Of a stretch of DNA of 64,000 bases, positions 9,921-58,170 are shown in pieces. This DNA is from Pithys albifrons albifrons. Taxonomy: Eukaryota > Chordata > Aves > Passeriformes > Thamnophilidae. The stretch's first letter is position 1. Each line of letters begins with the position of its first letter. The notes under the pieces were generated by a model. That model saw nothing but the letters and a program-made list of their open reading frames with translations, was not told the origin of the DNA and made no database searches. The translations under genes and the position numbers were made by a program. The stretch covers positions 13,483,733 to 13,547,732 of the forward strand of contig NC_092473.1 of NCBI RefSeq assembly GCF_047495875.1, in the 5' to 3' direction.

Positions 9921-9960
9921 GGTCTCGACTTTACATTGATGGTCTCGACTTTACATTGAT
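9921..9960. repeat. 20-bp perfect tandem duplication
   Basis: GGTCTCGACTTTACATTGAT occurs twice in a row (9,921-9,940 and 9,941-9,960) with no mismatch, in the 3' UTR of SLC29A4. It is either a recent duplication or an assembly artefact. Confidence 0.95.
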
Positions 9961-10260
9961 GGTTTTCACCAAGAATGGTTTGAAATCACAGTCCCTCCTC
10001 TAAATATGCCCAGCAAAGCATAGAAGACTCAATTCAGTTCTGCTGGTTGGGAAAAAAAACGGGGTTTTTTTTGATTGTGTCTTGTTTCCCCCTCCCCATA
10101 ACTACAAGAGAGGCAGGGTCTTGCCTCTCCCTCACCCCACACTGTGAATCTGCCCCGTTGCAATGGGGCAGGGCGGGTCTCAAGGCTACAGCACTGCCAG
10201 TGCCACCCATGGGCCACTGCTGAGCTTTGAGATTTATTGCAAGGAGCATAAGTGAACCTG

Positions 10261-10274
10261 ATTAAATGATTAAA
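10261..10274 (+). other. SLC29A4: poly(A) signals of SLC29A4 (ATTAAA x2)
   Basis: ATTAAA at 10,261-10,266 and again at 10,269-10,274, followed within 30 bases by a GT-rich stretch (GAGTGCTGGTCTTTAGTTGTG). ATTAAA is the most common natural variant of AATAAA. Confidence 0.6.
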
Positions 10275-10290
10275 TGTCTTTGAAATGAGT

Positions 10291-11020
10291 GCTGGTCTTT
10301 AGTTGTGCCACTGGCACTGCTGGCACTTGGCTGCTAGTGAGAGGCTGGGCTGGCAAACACACACAAGGTGATGCTGCTGCCTCTCCTGTGGGTCCTGGGG
10401 TGCCCCTTGTGCTGCTTCCCAGCTCCAGGGTCCCTATTGTCACCTGGGGTGGCATTACTTGTCACTGGGTCCCATCAGACCCCTGCCAGCCTGCAAACTG
10501 CTGCAGCAGAGGGAATGGGCCAAGAGGAACAGAAGGCCTCTGGAGCAGGTGCCAACACTCCTTTTTGGGACCAGCGGCACCTCGTTGTGCCAGAAGTTGG
10601 AGGGTGCCCCCCAACCCAGGGAAGCAAGCCCAAGGAGGCAGTGAGTGCCAGGCCTGGCACCCCGACCCGGCTCCCCCCCCAGCACTGGAGGGTCTCACCG
10701 TGCCAAATTTCCTTCTGGCTGAAGTGCAGCTCACACCAAAAAGAGCAAATCCAGCATTTCATCCTGAACATGTGGTGCCACAAGCTTGGTGGCAGGGAAA
10801 GGACTCACACCTCCAGCCCACACCCACCAGAAACCCTGGCCCTGGGGTTCCATCCTGTCCCTCAGTGCCACCACATCACACTGAGGGGTTCTCCTCAAAA
10901 AAGCCATGTGGCACCTGGGTTAGGTTTTTCCCCAGGGCAGGAGCTGAGCCAAAAAATGATCATTGCCACCAAGGGGAGAAAAACCCCGCGAGACAAAGAA
11001 AGATGCTTTGTTGGGTTGCT
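10291..11020. other. short intergenic gap between convergent genes
   Basis: About 0.7 kb between the predicted 3' ends of SLC29A4 and TNRC18. It is GC-moderate with no conserved-looking ORF, repeat or RNA gene. The actual gap depends on the true cleavage sites and could be smaller. Confidence 0.5.
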
Positions 11021-13149
11021 TTTTTTCAATTAATTTTTTTTTATGAAAAAAGATCACACGGAGTTCTCCAACAAACAGAATGCCAAAAAAATTGTTTTAA
11101 ACAAAACATAAACAAAACAAAACAAAAAAGACAAAAACCTGGCTCTCCTTTCCTCTCGATTGTCTGAAATATCCTTGTGTTCCATAGAAGGCAGTGGGTT
11201 TTAAGTGCTTTCTATTTAACATTAGCATAAAATCTCTCTCGCGCGCTCTCTCTCGCTCTTTAAAATATGCTCACACAATTTGCTTCTAGAAGTACAGTAC
11301 ACTTTGAGCGTGGGGGGTGTGCCTGTTCCCAGATCATTTACAATCACAATCCAACAGGAAATAAAAAATAATATTCTAAACGTCAGACTGTGTTCATTTC
11401 TGCCGTTGTGGGTTTTTTCTTTTTTTTCTTTTTTATAATTTCATAATTTTTTTCACAGTTTTAAAAAGTTTATATTTATATATATATATTTATATTTATA
11501 ATTAAAAAGTTGAATCCATTTAAAGACTTATAATACAGGAGGGCTAAAGAGTCTTTTGGTACATTAAAACTGTACAGGCTAGAACCGTCACTGTCCGCCG
11601 TGCCGAGGCGCCGGTGGCCCGGGGTGGAGATGGTACGAGCTCAGCACCATGTGGTTTGTTTAAAGGACGAGGGGTAAACTCTGCAGAGATGTCCCTCTCC
11701 CCTGAGCCCTGGCCTCCAGTCTCTGGTACACAGCTGGTACCAGGGCGGAGAGTTTCCAATCTGTCCTTGGCTTAAGTGTCTCCCCACCGGAGCCTGGGCT
11801 GAGCCGGGCCCTGCTCCGCGTCCCAGCGATCTGTAGTGCGAGTCGGTAGTTGCAAAGATCAGTGCGTCTCTTGGAGTTGTGTTTAAGTGCAAGGATGGTG
11901 CATCGTTCTCCTCCGGTTCTCCCCCGGTGTCCCCTCCAGCCAGGTGTAACCCTGGAGCAGCAGTGGTGGTGCCACAGGTCCGGTGTGTGCCCAGTGGGAG
12001 CAGACGGCAGGTGAGCTGCTCTGTGGGCAGTCTGGCCACTGGATGGAGCGAGCTGAGCGGTCCCGTCCCTGAGCCCAAGGTGACAGCGGGGCTCTGGCTG
12101 TGGGAACACAGCAGGCAGGCACAGCTGGGTTCACACACTGTCTCCATCCAATCCCTTCAGATGGGCAAAGGCTTCCCAGCAGCTCCACGTTTCTGCTCAG
12201 CCAAGGCTGGGAGGGTAAAGGTGGGTGAGGGATGCCGGAATCCAATGTCCTGTGGTCTTCTCTCCTCCAAGCACCGAGCAGCAGCTTTTCCCAGTCATTT
12301 CCTGCCCCTTCACTGCATGCTCCAAGGCAAGTTCTTTGTTTTCCAAGTGTCACCTCCCTCTCTGGGTGCTTGCTTCCCCCAGCACCTTTCCAGGGCAGGA
12401 GGGATGCAGAGTGACAGAAGAGGGTTCAGACTGTTTGTTCAAAGCAGTGGGAAGGCAGCACCCCAGTTTGGATGTTGGCTCCTCTTCCACCTGGCTCCTC
12501 CCAGCCCACAGGATCTCTTCTGCTGGGGCCAGCCCTGCCCCATTGTGCTCCATGCTGCCAGAGGGGCCTCCAGGGAAAAGGAACTGCAAAAGGCGCTGAA
12601 AGGATCGAGACAAGGCGCTGAGAGAGACTCATCTCCTTTCTCTTTCACCCTGTCCTTCCTAAAGGGTCATGCGAAAATAAGCAGGAAAGGGAATATAAGG
12701 ACGGAGAGGAGCGCACGCAGAAGGTGAAGGGTGGGTGTCCTTCCACGCACGGGCGGCTTCTGAGTTACTGATGGGGGCAAATGACACAAAAGGGATCCCT
12801 CCTGCCGGGGGGTCCCGCTGGTGAAATGATCACGAGACCCATGTGCTTTCCTGGACCAAAAGGAGGAAGGGAGAAGTTGGTCAAGTGTCACCTGACTTAG
12901 AGCCACTTCCAGAAGAGCCTTGGGGTTTGGTTCAAGCACCACCACCATACCCAGTGGCATCTTCCTCGAGTCCTGTAACTGCTTCCCAACCCCTTTCCTC
13001 ATCCCTCTCCCTCCTCACGTCTCTCGCGCTCTCCTGTCTGTAGTGTGACACAGAAATGAGCATTGAAAGAAACAATCATGTCGTCTGAACAGGCACGTCC
13101 TCAGGTTTGTCCCGTCGCTCCCAGGGGGTGGCACGTGTCCCCTGGGCGG
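11021..13149 (-). other. TNRC18: TNRC18 3' UTR
   Basis: About 2.1 kb downstream of the stop codon on the minus strand. Toward its end it has U-rich and AT-rich stretches (11,400-11,510) typical of long vertebrate 3' UTRs. On the minus strand a CATAAA hexamer (11,040-11,045) precedes an A-rich stretch. It is the best candidate signal but not canonical, so the end is uncertain. Confidence 0.5.
11470..11502. repeat. AT-rich simple repeat (TATATTTA/TA)
   Basis: TTTATA and TA units alternate for about 33 bp in the TNRC18 3' UTR. On the minus strand this gives several TATAAA hexamers, which are weak alternative polyadenylation signals. Confidence 0.8.
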
Positions 13150-49123
<35,974 letters not shown>

Positions 49124-52100
49124 CTGCAGAAAATGGGAAACAGAAGATGGAAACATGTTTCATCCCAAGCAGCACGTTGCTTTGGAACAAGCCCCGCGGG
49201 AGCACAGACTGTTGTGGCTGTCAGTCCCGCGCGCCAGGAGCGCCGGCGGAGGGGACGCACACAGAAATCACACACACCACACACAGCCCATGGCAGGAAG
49301 CACTGCTCAGGGACCCCACTTTGGGTACTGACCCCTCACTGCTGGTTCCCCAGCTTGCCCCAGGCACCTCTGCAGGACTCCAACTCTGTAAAAAATGGAG
49401 CATGCTGCAACCTGAGCAGAGTCTTAACCTGAAGACTAAACAGTCAAACCACCTGGCTGGTAAACTGTTTTATCACAAGCACAGCCACCTGTTGGTGAGG
49501 GCACTCCCCAATGTGCTTCCAGAGCAGCGATAAGACCCTCCTGCCAGCACAGCCCGTCACAGCTGCAGGTGCCCAGCACTGGGTACAGGCTTTGAAAAAA
49601 CATGAGAACATCCTCCAGAGCAGCTCACACAAAGCAGTTTCTTGTATCCAAACCCAGCATCTTATCCCGGAGGAAGGCAAAATAGAGCAGAAAACGTGAC
49701 ACCCATCCACGTGTTGATACAAAAGCATCATGTCCCCAAGGCCTTGTTGCTAGTGGTCTGGATGATGTGCTGGATACTGGGCCCCCCAGCAACATCCTCA
49801 TGCAAATCATCATCATCCACGTTTCCTCAGTGAATACAATCACCATCATAGTGGTAATAACACATGCTTTTGGCTACAGGCAGCAATTCCTCTCCAACAC
49901 TGCCACCAAACGACACCCGTGCAACACTACAAACCCAACTCTCTGCCAGAACCAGGATCCCAGTCAGAGCCATCATTTAAAAGCTGAGTAAAAGCCATCA
50001 GGAGAATCTGAAGGAGCCCTCTGCAACCCTCCTCCCTTCCACTCAGCTCCCATTAGCAACCAACTTCCCCAAAATTCAATGATCCCACTGAAAGCAACCA
50101 GACAACAACTTTTGTCAAGAGTCCAGCATCCAACCAGATCAAAACAACATCACACCAAAACCCATGGGGAGCCAGAGAAGTTCAGTCCCTAAAGCTGCAC
50201 GTGGAGCACCATCTGCGAGAGCTAGTCAATATTTCACATTATTTAGACAGCCAGGATCTCTTCTGCGTACATGTTTTCATCCCGGCATATGGGCTACACC
50301 GACACGGTGCTCCGCACAGCTCCTGGCCCAGATCCATCGCCCGACAGATCCCAGCGACACCACCCACACACGCCAACCCTCCAGCGGCAGGACCAGGGGA
50401 GCTGCTGTGCCCACCAAGTTCAACCCAGAGCCCATTTCCAGCAGGCAAATCTTGCTATTTCATTTTTCCCATGGTGCTGTAAAGGCACTGAGCGCACATG
50501 CATGTCCACACCTCTCCTTGGTAACCCCAAAACCTGCACTGTGAAGCATTCCTGAACACCTTTTCTTACTCCCAGAGCTGGAGAGAGCCGGATAGAATGC
50601 AGAAGCATTCAGCCTGGCTTAGCTGTGAGTAACTCCACTCCACAGCACATGTGCCTTGGCCGTGCCACCCTCACTGTGCTGCTCCGGTGCTGCTTCGGCA
50701 TGGCTGGGCTGGCAGCGAGCCAGCATCTGGAGCAGGAGTGACACATTTCTGAGGGAATGTGAGTCCCATCTGGCAGAGCACATGGTTGCAGCATGGCAAA
50801 CCCCCTGGAGCACCCCATGCCACACCAGCCCCAGGGCCCCAGCCACAGACATCCCCACATGAGCCCCTTCTCCCAGCCAGAGCTCGATCCCAGCTGCAGC
50901 TGCTCCCGCAGGCGGGAACTCCGCTATGGAGATCACGGAGAGACACATCTCATGGCTGCAGACACCGCTGAGCACAGATACCCATGGCATAGCACCAATT
51001 GCACTTGGTGCAAGGACATGGAGCCACCTGCAGAACTCCAGGGAGGGGACACAATCCAGCTCTGCCATCCAGCACCAGGACACCTGCATGTGCCTAAGCA
51101 AAGAAGCTTAACCCAAAGAAACATTTTAATACCAGTTACATTCCTGGTCCTACTGGGGCAACTCGCTGCTTATGCCATCTTATTATGCCCAGTAATAACA
51201 AAAGGTCAGTCCCAGACCCAAACGCCCCAGAGCTTCCCCTACAATCAGCATCATCACATCCCACTACAGTGATCCAGCCTCAGCTCAGGGCTGCAGAAGC
51301 AGGAGGAATGGGAAGTGTCCAAGATGGGGACAGGTTGAGGAGGGACAGATTGGGGACCCTACAAGGCAGCGTCACCAGGACAGCTGGGAAACAGCAGCAG
51401 AACTGACTTTATGCCACCAACCCAGCTCCAAACCCACCTGACATCAGGCAGCCCTTCCCAGTAACTTCCACAAGTCCACAGCAGCAGCACTGCTCCTTGG
51501 AGAGACATAAGCCTAGCACAGGAGCTCAAAGCACATCCCAAAGCTTTGCAGGTGGAGAAACTGAGGCACAGGCCAGTGCAATGACTTGGCTGCATCACTA
51601 GGCTGACCAGCAGCACCACTTAAACCCCAGCCTCAGGTCTACCAGTGACACTGTTTCCTCTTGCTAAGTGCCCAGGAAAGCTGCCCAGGCTGTATTTACC
51701 TGGCTTGTTCCCTGCCAGGAGCCAGAGCCAGAGCAGGGATCTGAGCTACAGCCTTCCTGGGGATGAACCCAATGCAAATCCAACCCCAAAGCACTGCCAG
51801 AGCATCCCTTACTTCTTACAGCCCTCCAGCAACCGTGCTGATGGGCTGGTATAAGATTCACACACAGCCTGAAACCTGCTGCCCCACTCCCCTAGGCAGG
51901 ACCTGGAGGAGAAGCTGCTCCTTCATGTGCTGAGGAGCTGCACTCGCAGGAGGCGGCCACGGGCAAGTCACTCCCTCCTTCGATCTCCGAGCCAGAAAAC
52001 GATGCCAAGGGGAGAAACTCTACCGCAGTGAGCAACGCACAGCTCACCCCAGCCATGGGATTCTGCCAGGAGAAAGGGAGGGGAAAAGGGGAAACCACAA

Positions 52101-53134
52101 CCATCTCCATCTGCCCGGGGCCAGAGCATTTGCTGAACCAGCGCAAGATCTGCTTTGCCCAGGGACACGCCGACAGGTCTCGGCAGGCTGAGCCACGCTC
52201 CTCCAGCCAACTGCTTGCCCAGAGGCAAGTTGGCACCATGGTGCAGGCAGGGAGGTGTGAGTTGGCATCACAGCCAGCCCCAGACTGGTTGTGCCCCCCT
52301 TCCTTGCCAAGTTACACTGAGCCAAACATGTGCACGTGCCCATCAGCACGGCCTCTGATCGCCTGAGGAAGGTACCATCAACACTTATCTCATGCCAGCA
52401 TGGGCACAACACTATCCAAAGCAGCCCAGCTCTGAGGGCAAAAAGGTCTAGGGCACAGAGACTGTCCCTCAAGCCACCTTAACCCTGAAGCAAGGTGACA
52501 GGCAGCAGCTAAAATGCAAACCTCTGTGATGCTCCAGTGGGTGCAACAGAAGGACACACTCATCCTCCTCCTTCCCAGCTCCAAGACGATAAAACATACC
52601 TGGTTTGCACAACTGAGACATAAATCACAAAGAGCTGTTATTAGAGCAACTTGGTGGGTGCAGCTGCATCAGCCCAGTTGAAAACATCTTTTTCATCTTT
52701 GCTCAGCTCTCCAAAACGGCACGAGTTTGGGGGGAAGAGGTACGGCCCGGTGACTCACCACCAAGAGGGGATGTGACCGATGAGGGGATGAGATACCAGC
52801 GACCGCACAAACCACACACCAAACGTCCGGAGGCGAGAGGTCGCACGGGGGGAAGTGGGAGGGAAACAGGCCCCACGTGCTCAGCCTGCTTGGGGTTTGC
52901 CAACGCTCCCCATGAGGAGAGAGCTGACAGAAAGCATCCCCTAGCAGAGGCTGGTGAAGGCAGCCAGGCGGCAGTGCCCACAGTGGAATGGGCTGCCATG
53001 TGCCACCAGTCACACAGAGTTTTAAACCTGTGGGCTCTCTCCAACTTCGTTCCCTCAGACCCCAGGCCTGCAATTCAGTCCCAGCTGGATAAGGTAGCCA
53101 AGCCTGGGTTGTGAAAGAGCCAAGTAGGATGGGG

Positions 53135-53176
53135 ACATGCTGGAGGCGACACGCTGGAGCTGACACGCTGGAGCTG
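53135..53176. repeat. 14-bp tandem repeat, three copies
   Basis: ACACGCTGGAGCTG is repeated at 53,149 and 53,163 with no difference. A diverged first copy (ACATGCTGGAGGCG) lies at 53,135. Confidence 0.9.
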
Positions 53177-53542
53177 AATACATCTCTCCTGCGGATACAG
53201 CTCCAGCCAATGAGCCAGGCTACATGTCTGATGTGACATGGGTGTGTGCCAGCACTGGGAAAGCTGCTCCATCCCACCATGGCTGCAGACAACTGGCTGG
53301 CACCTTCATGGCATCCCCACACTGCCCCTCTACACTGGCTGCCAACCTCATGCGGATGGGACAGCTCACTTGGACAGGGGACAAGGACAGTAAGTGGAAG
53401 CAGCACAGAGACACCACTCAACAAGGAATTTACACTCCTGGTCTGGCTCCTTGCTTTCCAAACTAGCCAGCAGTACCAACGCACGGCATCCACAAAGCCT
53501 CTGCTCATGCCCTGGGACGGTCTTCCAGTCTCTGCTGTTATA

Positions 53543-53591
53543 AAATCACAGAATCATTTAAATTGGAGAAGACTCTTAATCAAGTCCAACA
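53543..53591 (-). mobile_element. short CR1 LINE 3' tail
   Basis: AATCACAGAATCATTTAAAT, followed by TTGGAGAAGACTCTTAATCA and AGTCCAAC, is the reverse complement of the 3' terminus of CR1 elements. Only about 50 bp are recognisable, so the copy is old or heavily truncated. It points in the same direction as TNRC18. Confidence 0.7.
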
Positions 53592-56500
53592 CAGCTGAAC
53601 AGCCTCAGCAGCCTGTACCAGGCAAGCAGGTGGACACGTGCAATGCTGGCTGCAAAGCACACCCTGAAGCTGAGCCCTGGGCACGAGCCATCCTTGCCTG
53701 GAAAGTCACGGCCCCATCACCGGAAGACCAGCGGCCTCCAGCACCCAGGGAGAAGTGAAGTAACTCTCCCCCATTGGCCCCATCTGCCAGTTACATGTTT
53801 CTGCCACTTATGAAATATTTCCAACCGCTGGCATCTCACCCCATCCGCCCTGGGCTGCAATGGATGGACACACTGCCAGAAATCAGGCCAGCACCACACA
53901 GTGCTCTCTGCAAGGGGCTGTGGCCGCAGAGGGGTCTGAGCTGAAAAGCCTTCAATCCAAGTCCAGCAGGGCTGGGAAACACAGCAGTGTGGCTTTAGGT
54001 TTATTTCCATGGAGTGTTTTCCACTGGGCACTCAAGGGAGACTTGCAGCCCCACTGCAGCCAGGGTTCTCCCAGTTGGCTGCTGGGCTCAGCACAGAACA
54101 GGAGCTGCAGCCGCCCTTGGCCAGGAGCACAGTCACCTCTTCCCCAGTCCGGCTTGAGTGCCTCACAGGCAGCCAACTGGGACAACAGTCCACACCACAA
54201 ACAGCTGGATAAACGCTTATGTCCTCATGAGTCCTGCCAGGGAGGGAGGGGAAGGGGGAGAAGTCCAAGCACAGCGAGTGTCCCTCCCACCACCAGCAGG
54301 ACAGACACGAACTAGCACCAGCTGCCAAGGCTCACTGTCATCAGTGTATCCCTGATCCTCTTCCTGCAGAAACAGCAGATTCCCGGGGAAGACTCTTTCA
54401 GGGCTCCCCCTCCAGCACACACCTCCCCATCTCTGCCCCACACAGCTCGGCGAGGCACGGCCACAGCTATTCCTCATGCACACATTTATGGCTGCGAACA
54501 GCTGCAAGCCCGGAGTGCTGACAGTGTAAATCTTTGCCACCTCCTCCCTTGCCTGCCAGGGCAGCTCTAGTGACACCCGAGGCACTGGAGCTGCCTTGAC
54601 TCTGTGCCACTCACGAGACACCAGCGATACGAGCCCCTGAACAAGCCAGGCTGAAACCAAAGCCCCCAGATCAGATGTGCCTGGACTGCAGCGGTGGCCA
54701 GTCCCCATCCCTGTCCCTGTAGCCCCAAACGGCTGTCGCAAAACCCAACACAGCCACATTAACAACCCATGCCACGGGACTGGCAGTTGCTTCAAAGTCT
54801 TAATTTACAGCCTCATTTCTCTGCATCCCCTGAAAGCTTTCGATCCCATCCCCAGGATCCAGAACAGCCAGGGCAATTTAACTCCCCATTTAATCTTCTA
54901 AGGGCCCTGGCAAGCTCGGAGGCAGCATCCTCGGAGGGGGGTCCGTGCTGCCTGCCTTTGCCAGTTCCAACACCACAGCACCACTTTCCTTCAGCTGCAA
55001 AAATCGCTACCTTAAAAGCAAAGATGAGCTCTCCCTCCAGCTCAGCACGGCTCTCTATTGTTTTCTTTTAATTTTATTCTATTCCACGTGGGAATCTTGT
55101 GTCCAGACTGCTTTAAGTGGCTCTTGCTCACTATTTACTACTGCTTGCAGCTGCGTCAGCTCAGAATACCGCTGGCTCATGCCGGGTTTCCGACCAGCCC
55201 AGCCGCAGCCACTGCCCCGTGCCGATGCCATGCCAAGGTTTGCCTGCCGTGTTACTCTTGCAGGGAATCACCAGCTGCCCTGCAGCCACGGCACACCGAT
55301 GAACAGGGTGTGACCAAAGGGCATGGGGGTTCCCGCCCTCTGTGAAAATAAGTACCATCAGGCTGAGAGAGCCCTGCTGTTCACCTCATCCTCCTCCTCA
55401 GCGAGGAGCTGGAACAGCTCCAACAGCCTGGAGATGGTGGAGGAGGAGAAAGTGAGAAGTGGCTGGAAGGGCTCAGGGGACTGGTGGTCGTGCCTCGGCT
55501 CTGCCCCTGGTGTCCTGCAGATTCAGCTTCCACCATCTAACAAGTCAAAGGCAATCCAAGGTACGTACCAGCACCTCAGGGTTTGGGGACGTGAGAGAAA
55601 GACACCAACGCGACAGATCTTCCACAAGGTCACCCACCAGCTCCCCACTGACAGCATTTCCATGAAGACAGTGAGAAGTCACCCAGGTGGGGACACAAAT
55701 CCCTCTGGCAGAGAGGTGGCTTTTCCTCCTACTGGAGCCGCCAGGAGGGAAACCATCACACTGGGACTCTTGACATGATGTGCAGCCAGTCCACATAGCC
55801 TGAAACACAGAACCTGGGAAGCACTGATCTGGTCCCACGTTAATCCTGATGCTCTAACCAGTGCCAACACTCCTGGGTCAATGCCGGCTGCTACAGCAGA
55901 AGCTTCTCCCACGTGTCCCCAGCCTGAAATCCACCACCACGTCAGATGTCTCTCCTTTTCTGCAGGCATAATTAAACGTGACACCCCAACAGGGGTCCAG
56001 CAAAACCTCCAGGCTCTCCCTGCACAACCAAACAGCTCTCCTCAAACAGCACGGAGCGACTCAGTGGGTTCTTCAGCTCCACATTTACTAAAATGCTGGA
56101 TGGAAATTTTAAAAAATAGTAATTTAAACTCTCAAACTGATTACCAGAATCCCCAGGAATGTAGAACCTGGTTGCTAGATTGCAGTCTTACCTTCCTCTC
56201 CTCATTTTCTAGGACAGTATCAAAATGTCTTTACTCTGGTCCATCCTTCATCACGGTGAAGACGCTGGTGGCCAGCACAGGGGTCCTACAGCTGACTGCT
56301 CCTGGGACTAGGGACACATTTTCAGCACAGGGGCTCCCCCTCCTTTCTAAGCACAGAAATTTAACTCACCCCACTTTTTCAAATTTTATTTCTTTCAATC
56401 ACCCAAACTCAGAGCAGAAGACAATGCAAACAAGGGAACCCCCCACTCCCTGAGCCCTGGCCACATATTTAAGCTAGCACCACTCACACACCATCCCGTG

Positions 56501-58162
56501 CATCCCTTAGAAAACAGCTCCTTACCCTTCGCTGCCAGAGCCGGGAAAGCTACGAGCACTCGGTGGGGGGAGGTTATTGTGGGATGGCACCGGGTGCTGG
56601 TCCCCACATCACCTGCCCCGAGTGCCTGCCAGCAGCAATTAAATCAGCCTTCAAAGAGAGATCCTAGCTTTCCCAGCACCATTAGCCATGCCCTGGAGGG
56701 AACACGGTCTATTTTCAGCCACAATGACTTAAGATCAGGTCACCAGCAGGTTAAATGGGACTGTGCAGCATCATCTCCCTGCCCTCTCATTCAGAAATTA
56801 AACACCGCTGTGTGATGGGCAGCACCAGCCCTGCGGACACACCACCTGCCTGCTCCTCCCCTTGGCTCCCCATCGCTGGCCACGGACACCCACTGCTCTG
56901 TCTGCCTTCCCTCTGCGTGGGGTGGTGGGTAGGATCACCTCTGAGTTCCTCCCTGCCTGTCCTCCTGCCCAGCACAGTGAGGGGTCATGGCCAGAACAGT
57001 CCACACTGTGACCAAGCCCAGGGGTATCAGAAGGCGCCTCAGCACCCCCAGTTCTGGAATCCCAGGTACACACCGTGTGAGACCAGGGTAGCTCATCTTG
57101 CCACTTCACCAGAAATCAGGTGGCCCAACTGCAAGTCCCCATGCCACTGGTTTCTCCAGGGTTTCACCACAGCCACCAGAGAGGTGGCATCTCTCCACAG
57201 CAGCTCCATCTGCTCTACTGGTAGGCTCATCACTGAAATCCAACCAGTCATCCCACCACTAACATCTGGCAGGGAGGTGGCAGCTGGATGTGAGTTTGTT
57301 TTGCCTCCCAGGCCCCTGCCAGGCGCAGGCAGCACAAGCCAGGATGACTCAAAGCCCTGGGAGATGTAGACTCCATTGCTGTTTATTATAAACCCTCTTG
57401 TTTACAAAGCAGCTGCCGTGGCTCAGCACCTCTCAGGGTGCCTTGCAAAGGGAGGTGGCTCTGCAAGGGAAAACTGAGGCACAGCACCCCCAGTCAGACA
57501 TGAACACCCCACCACCAACACGTGTGTGCTCAGCATTGACACCACAACCATGGCACAACACTGGGGACCTGGCAACGAGAGGAGACCAGCTCCTAGAAAC
57601 ACTCCAGGGCTGGAGCAAGGACACTGCCAGTGACCCAAAAGTGTTCGCCAGCTCCAGCTTCATGATTCCCAACTGGATATGGCCTGGCCAGGACATGTTT
57701 AAATGCAAGGTGAAACTGGATGCACCTACATGTACTGCTCAGTGTGCCATAGGTGTGAATGCATCCCTTCCCTGAGTCCAGCACTGACCTCCACAGCACC
57801 TTCAGGGACCATAATTACGCCAAGAGAAATTCAGCAAGGGGCTGCAGACATCTAGGAGTGCAAGAAAGGGATCCACTCACAGATCACAACCTCATAAGCC
57901 TCTTTCCCTTAGGAAACCAGGCTCAAAAGCTCAGCCTCTGCCCAGCCTCTTCTCTAAATCCCACATTCAATCCCTTTCCCTTCCACATCCTCCTGAACAT
58001 CAGTCCACACCAGCTCTTCTGCACCAAAAAATGCCAAACCATGAAGTGAAGTGGTGTCTGCGGCCAGCAAACGCCCAGGACCCCACACCTCCCCTCTGCT
58101 GACAACAGAAGATAAATGCAAAGGCAAATACTATGATGCTGCGGTTTAATTGCTGATAAATT

Positions 58163-58170
58163 ATGCAAAT
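58163..58170 (+). promoter_or_regulatory. octamer ATGCAAAT in AT-rich block
   Basis: A perfect POU-factor octamer lies in TTAATTGCTGATAAATTATG-type sequence at about 58,145-58,187. Its AT-core motif density stands out from the surrounding intron. No function can be shown from sequence alone. Confidence 0.3.

Larger units (their letters stand above)
9453..10290 (+). other. SLC29A4: SLC29A4 3' UTR
   Basis: Non-coding sequence from the stop codon to two overlapping-range ATTAAA signals at 10,261 and 10,269. It contains a perfect 20-bp tandem duplication at 9,921-9,960. The exact cleavage point is inferred. Confidence 0.6.

Noticed and set aside
10289..11167. 292-codon plus-strand ORF between the two genes
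   Set aside because: It has no recognisable domain and irregular composition, and it runs from the SLC29A4 poly(A) region into the TNRC18 3' UTR.
52693..53508. 271-codon minus-strand ORF in the TNRC18 5' intron
   Set aside because: It has no similarity to TNRC18 or another protein I know, includes the 14-bp tandem repeat, and has no convincing exon borders.
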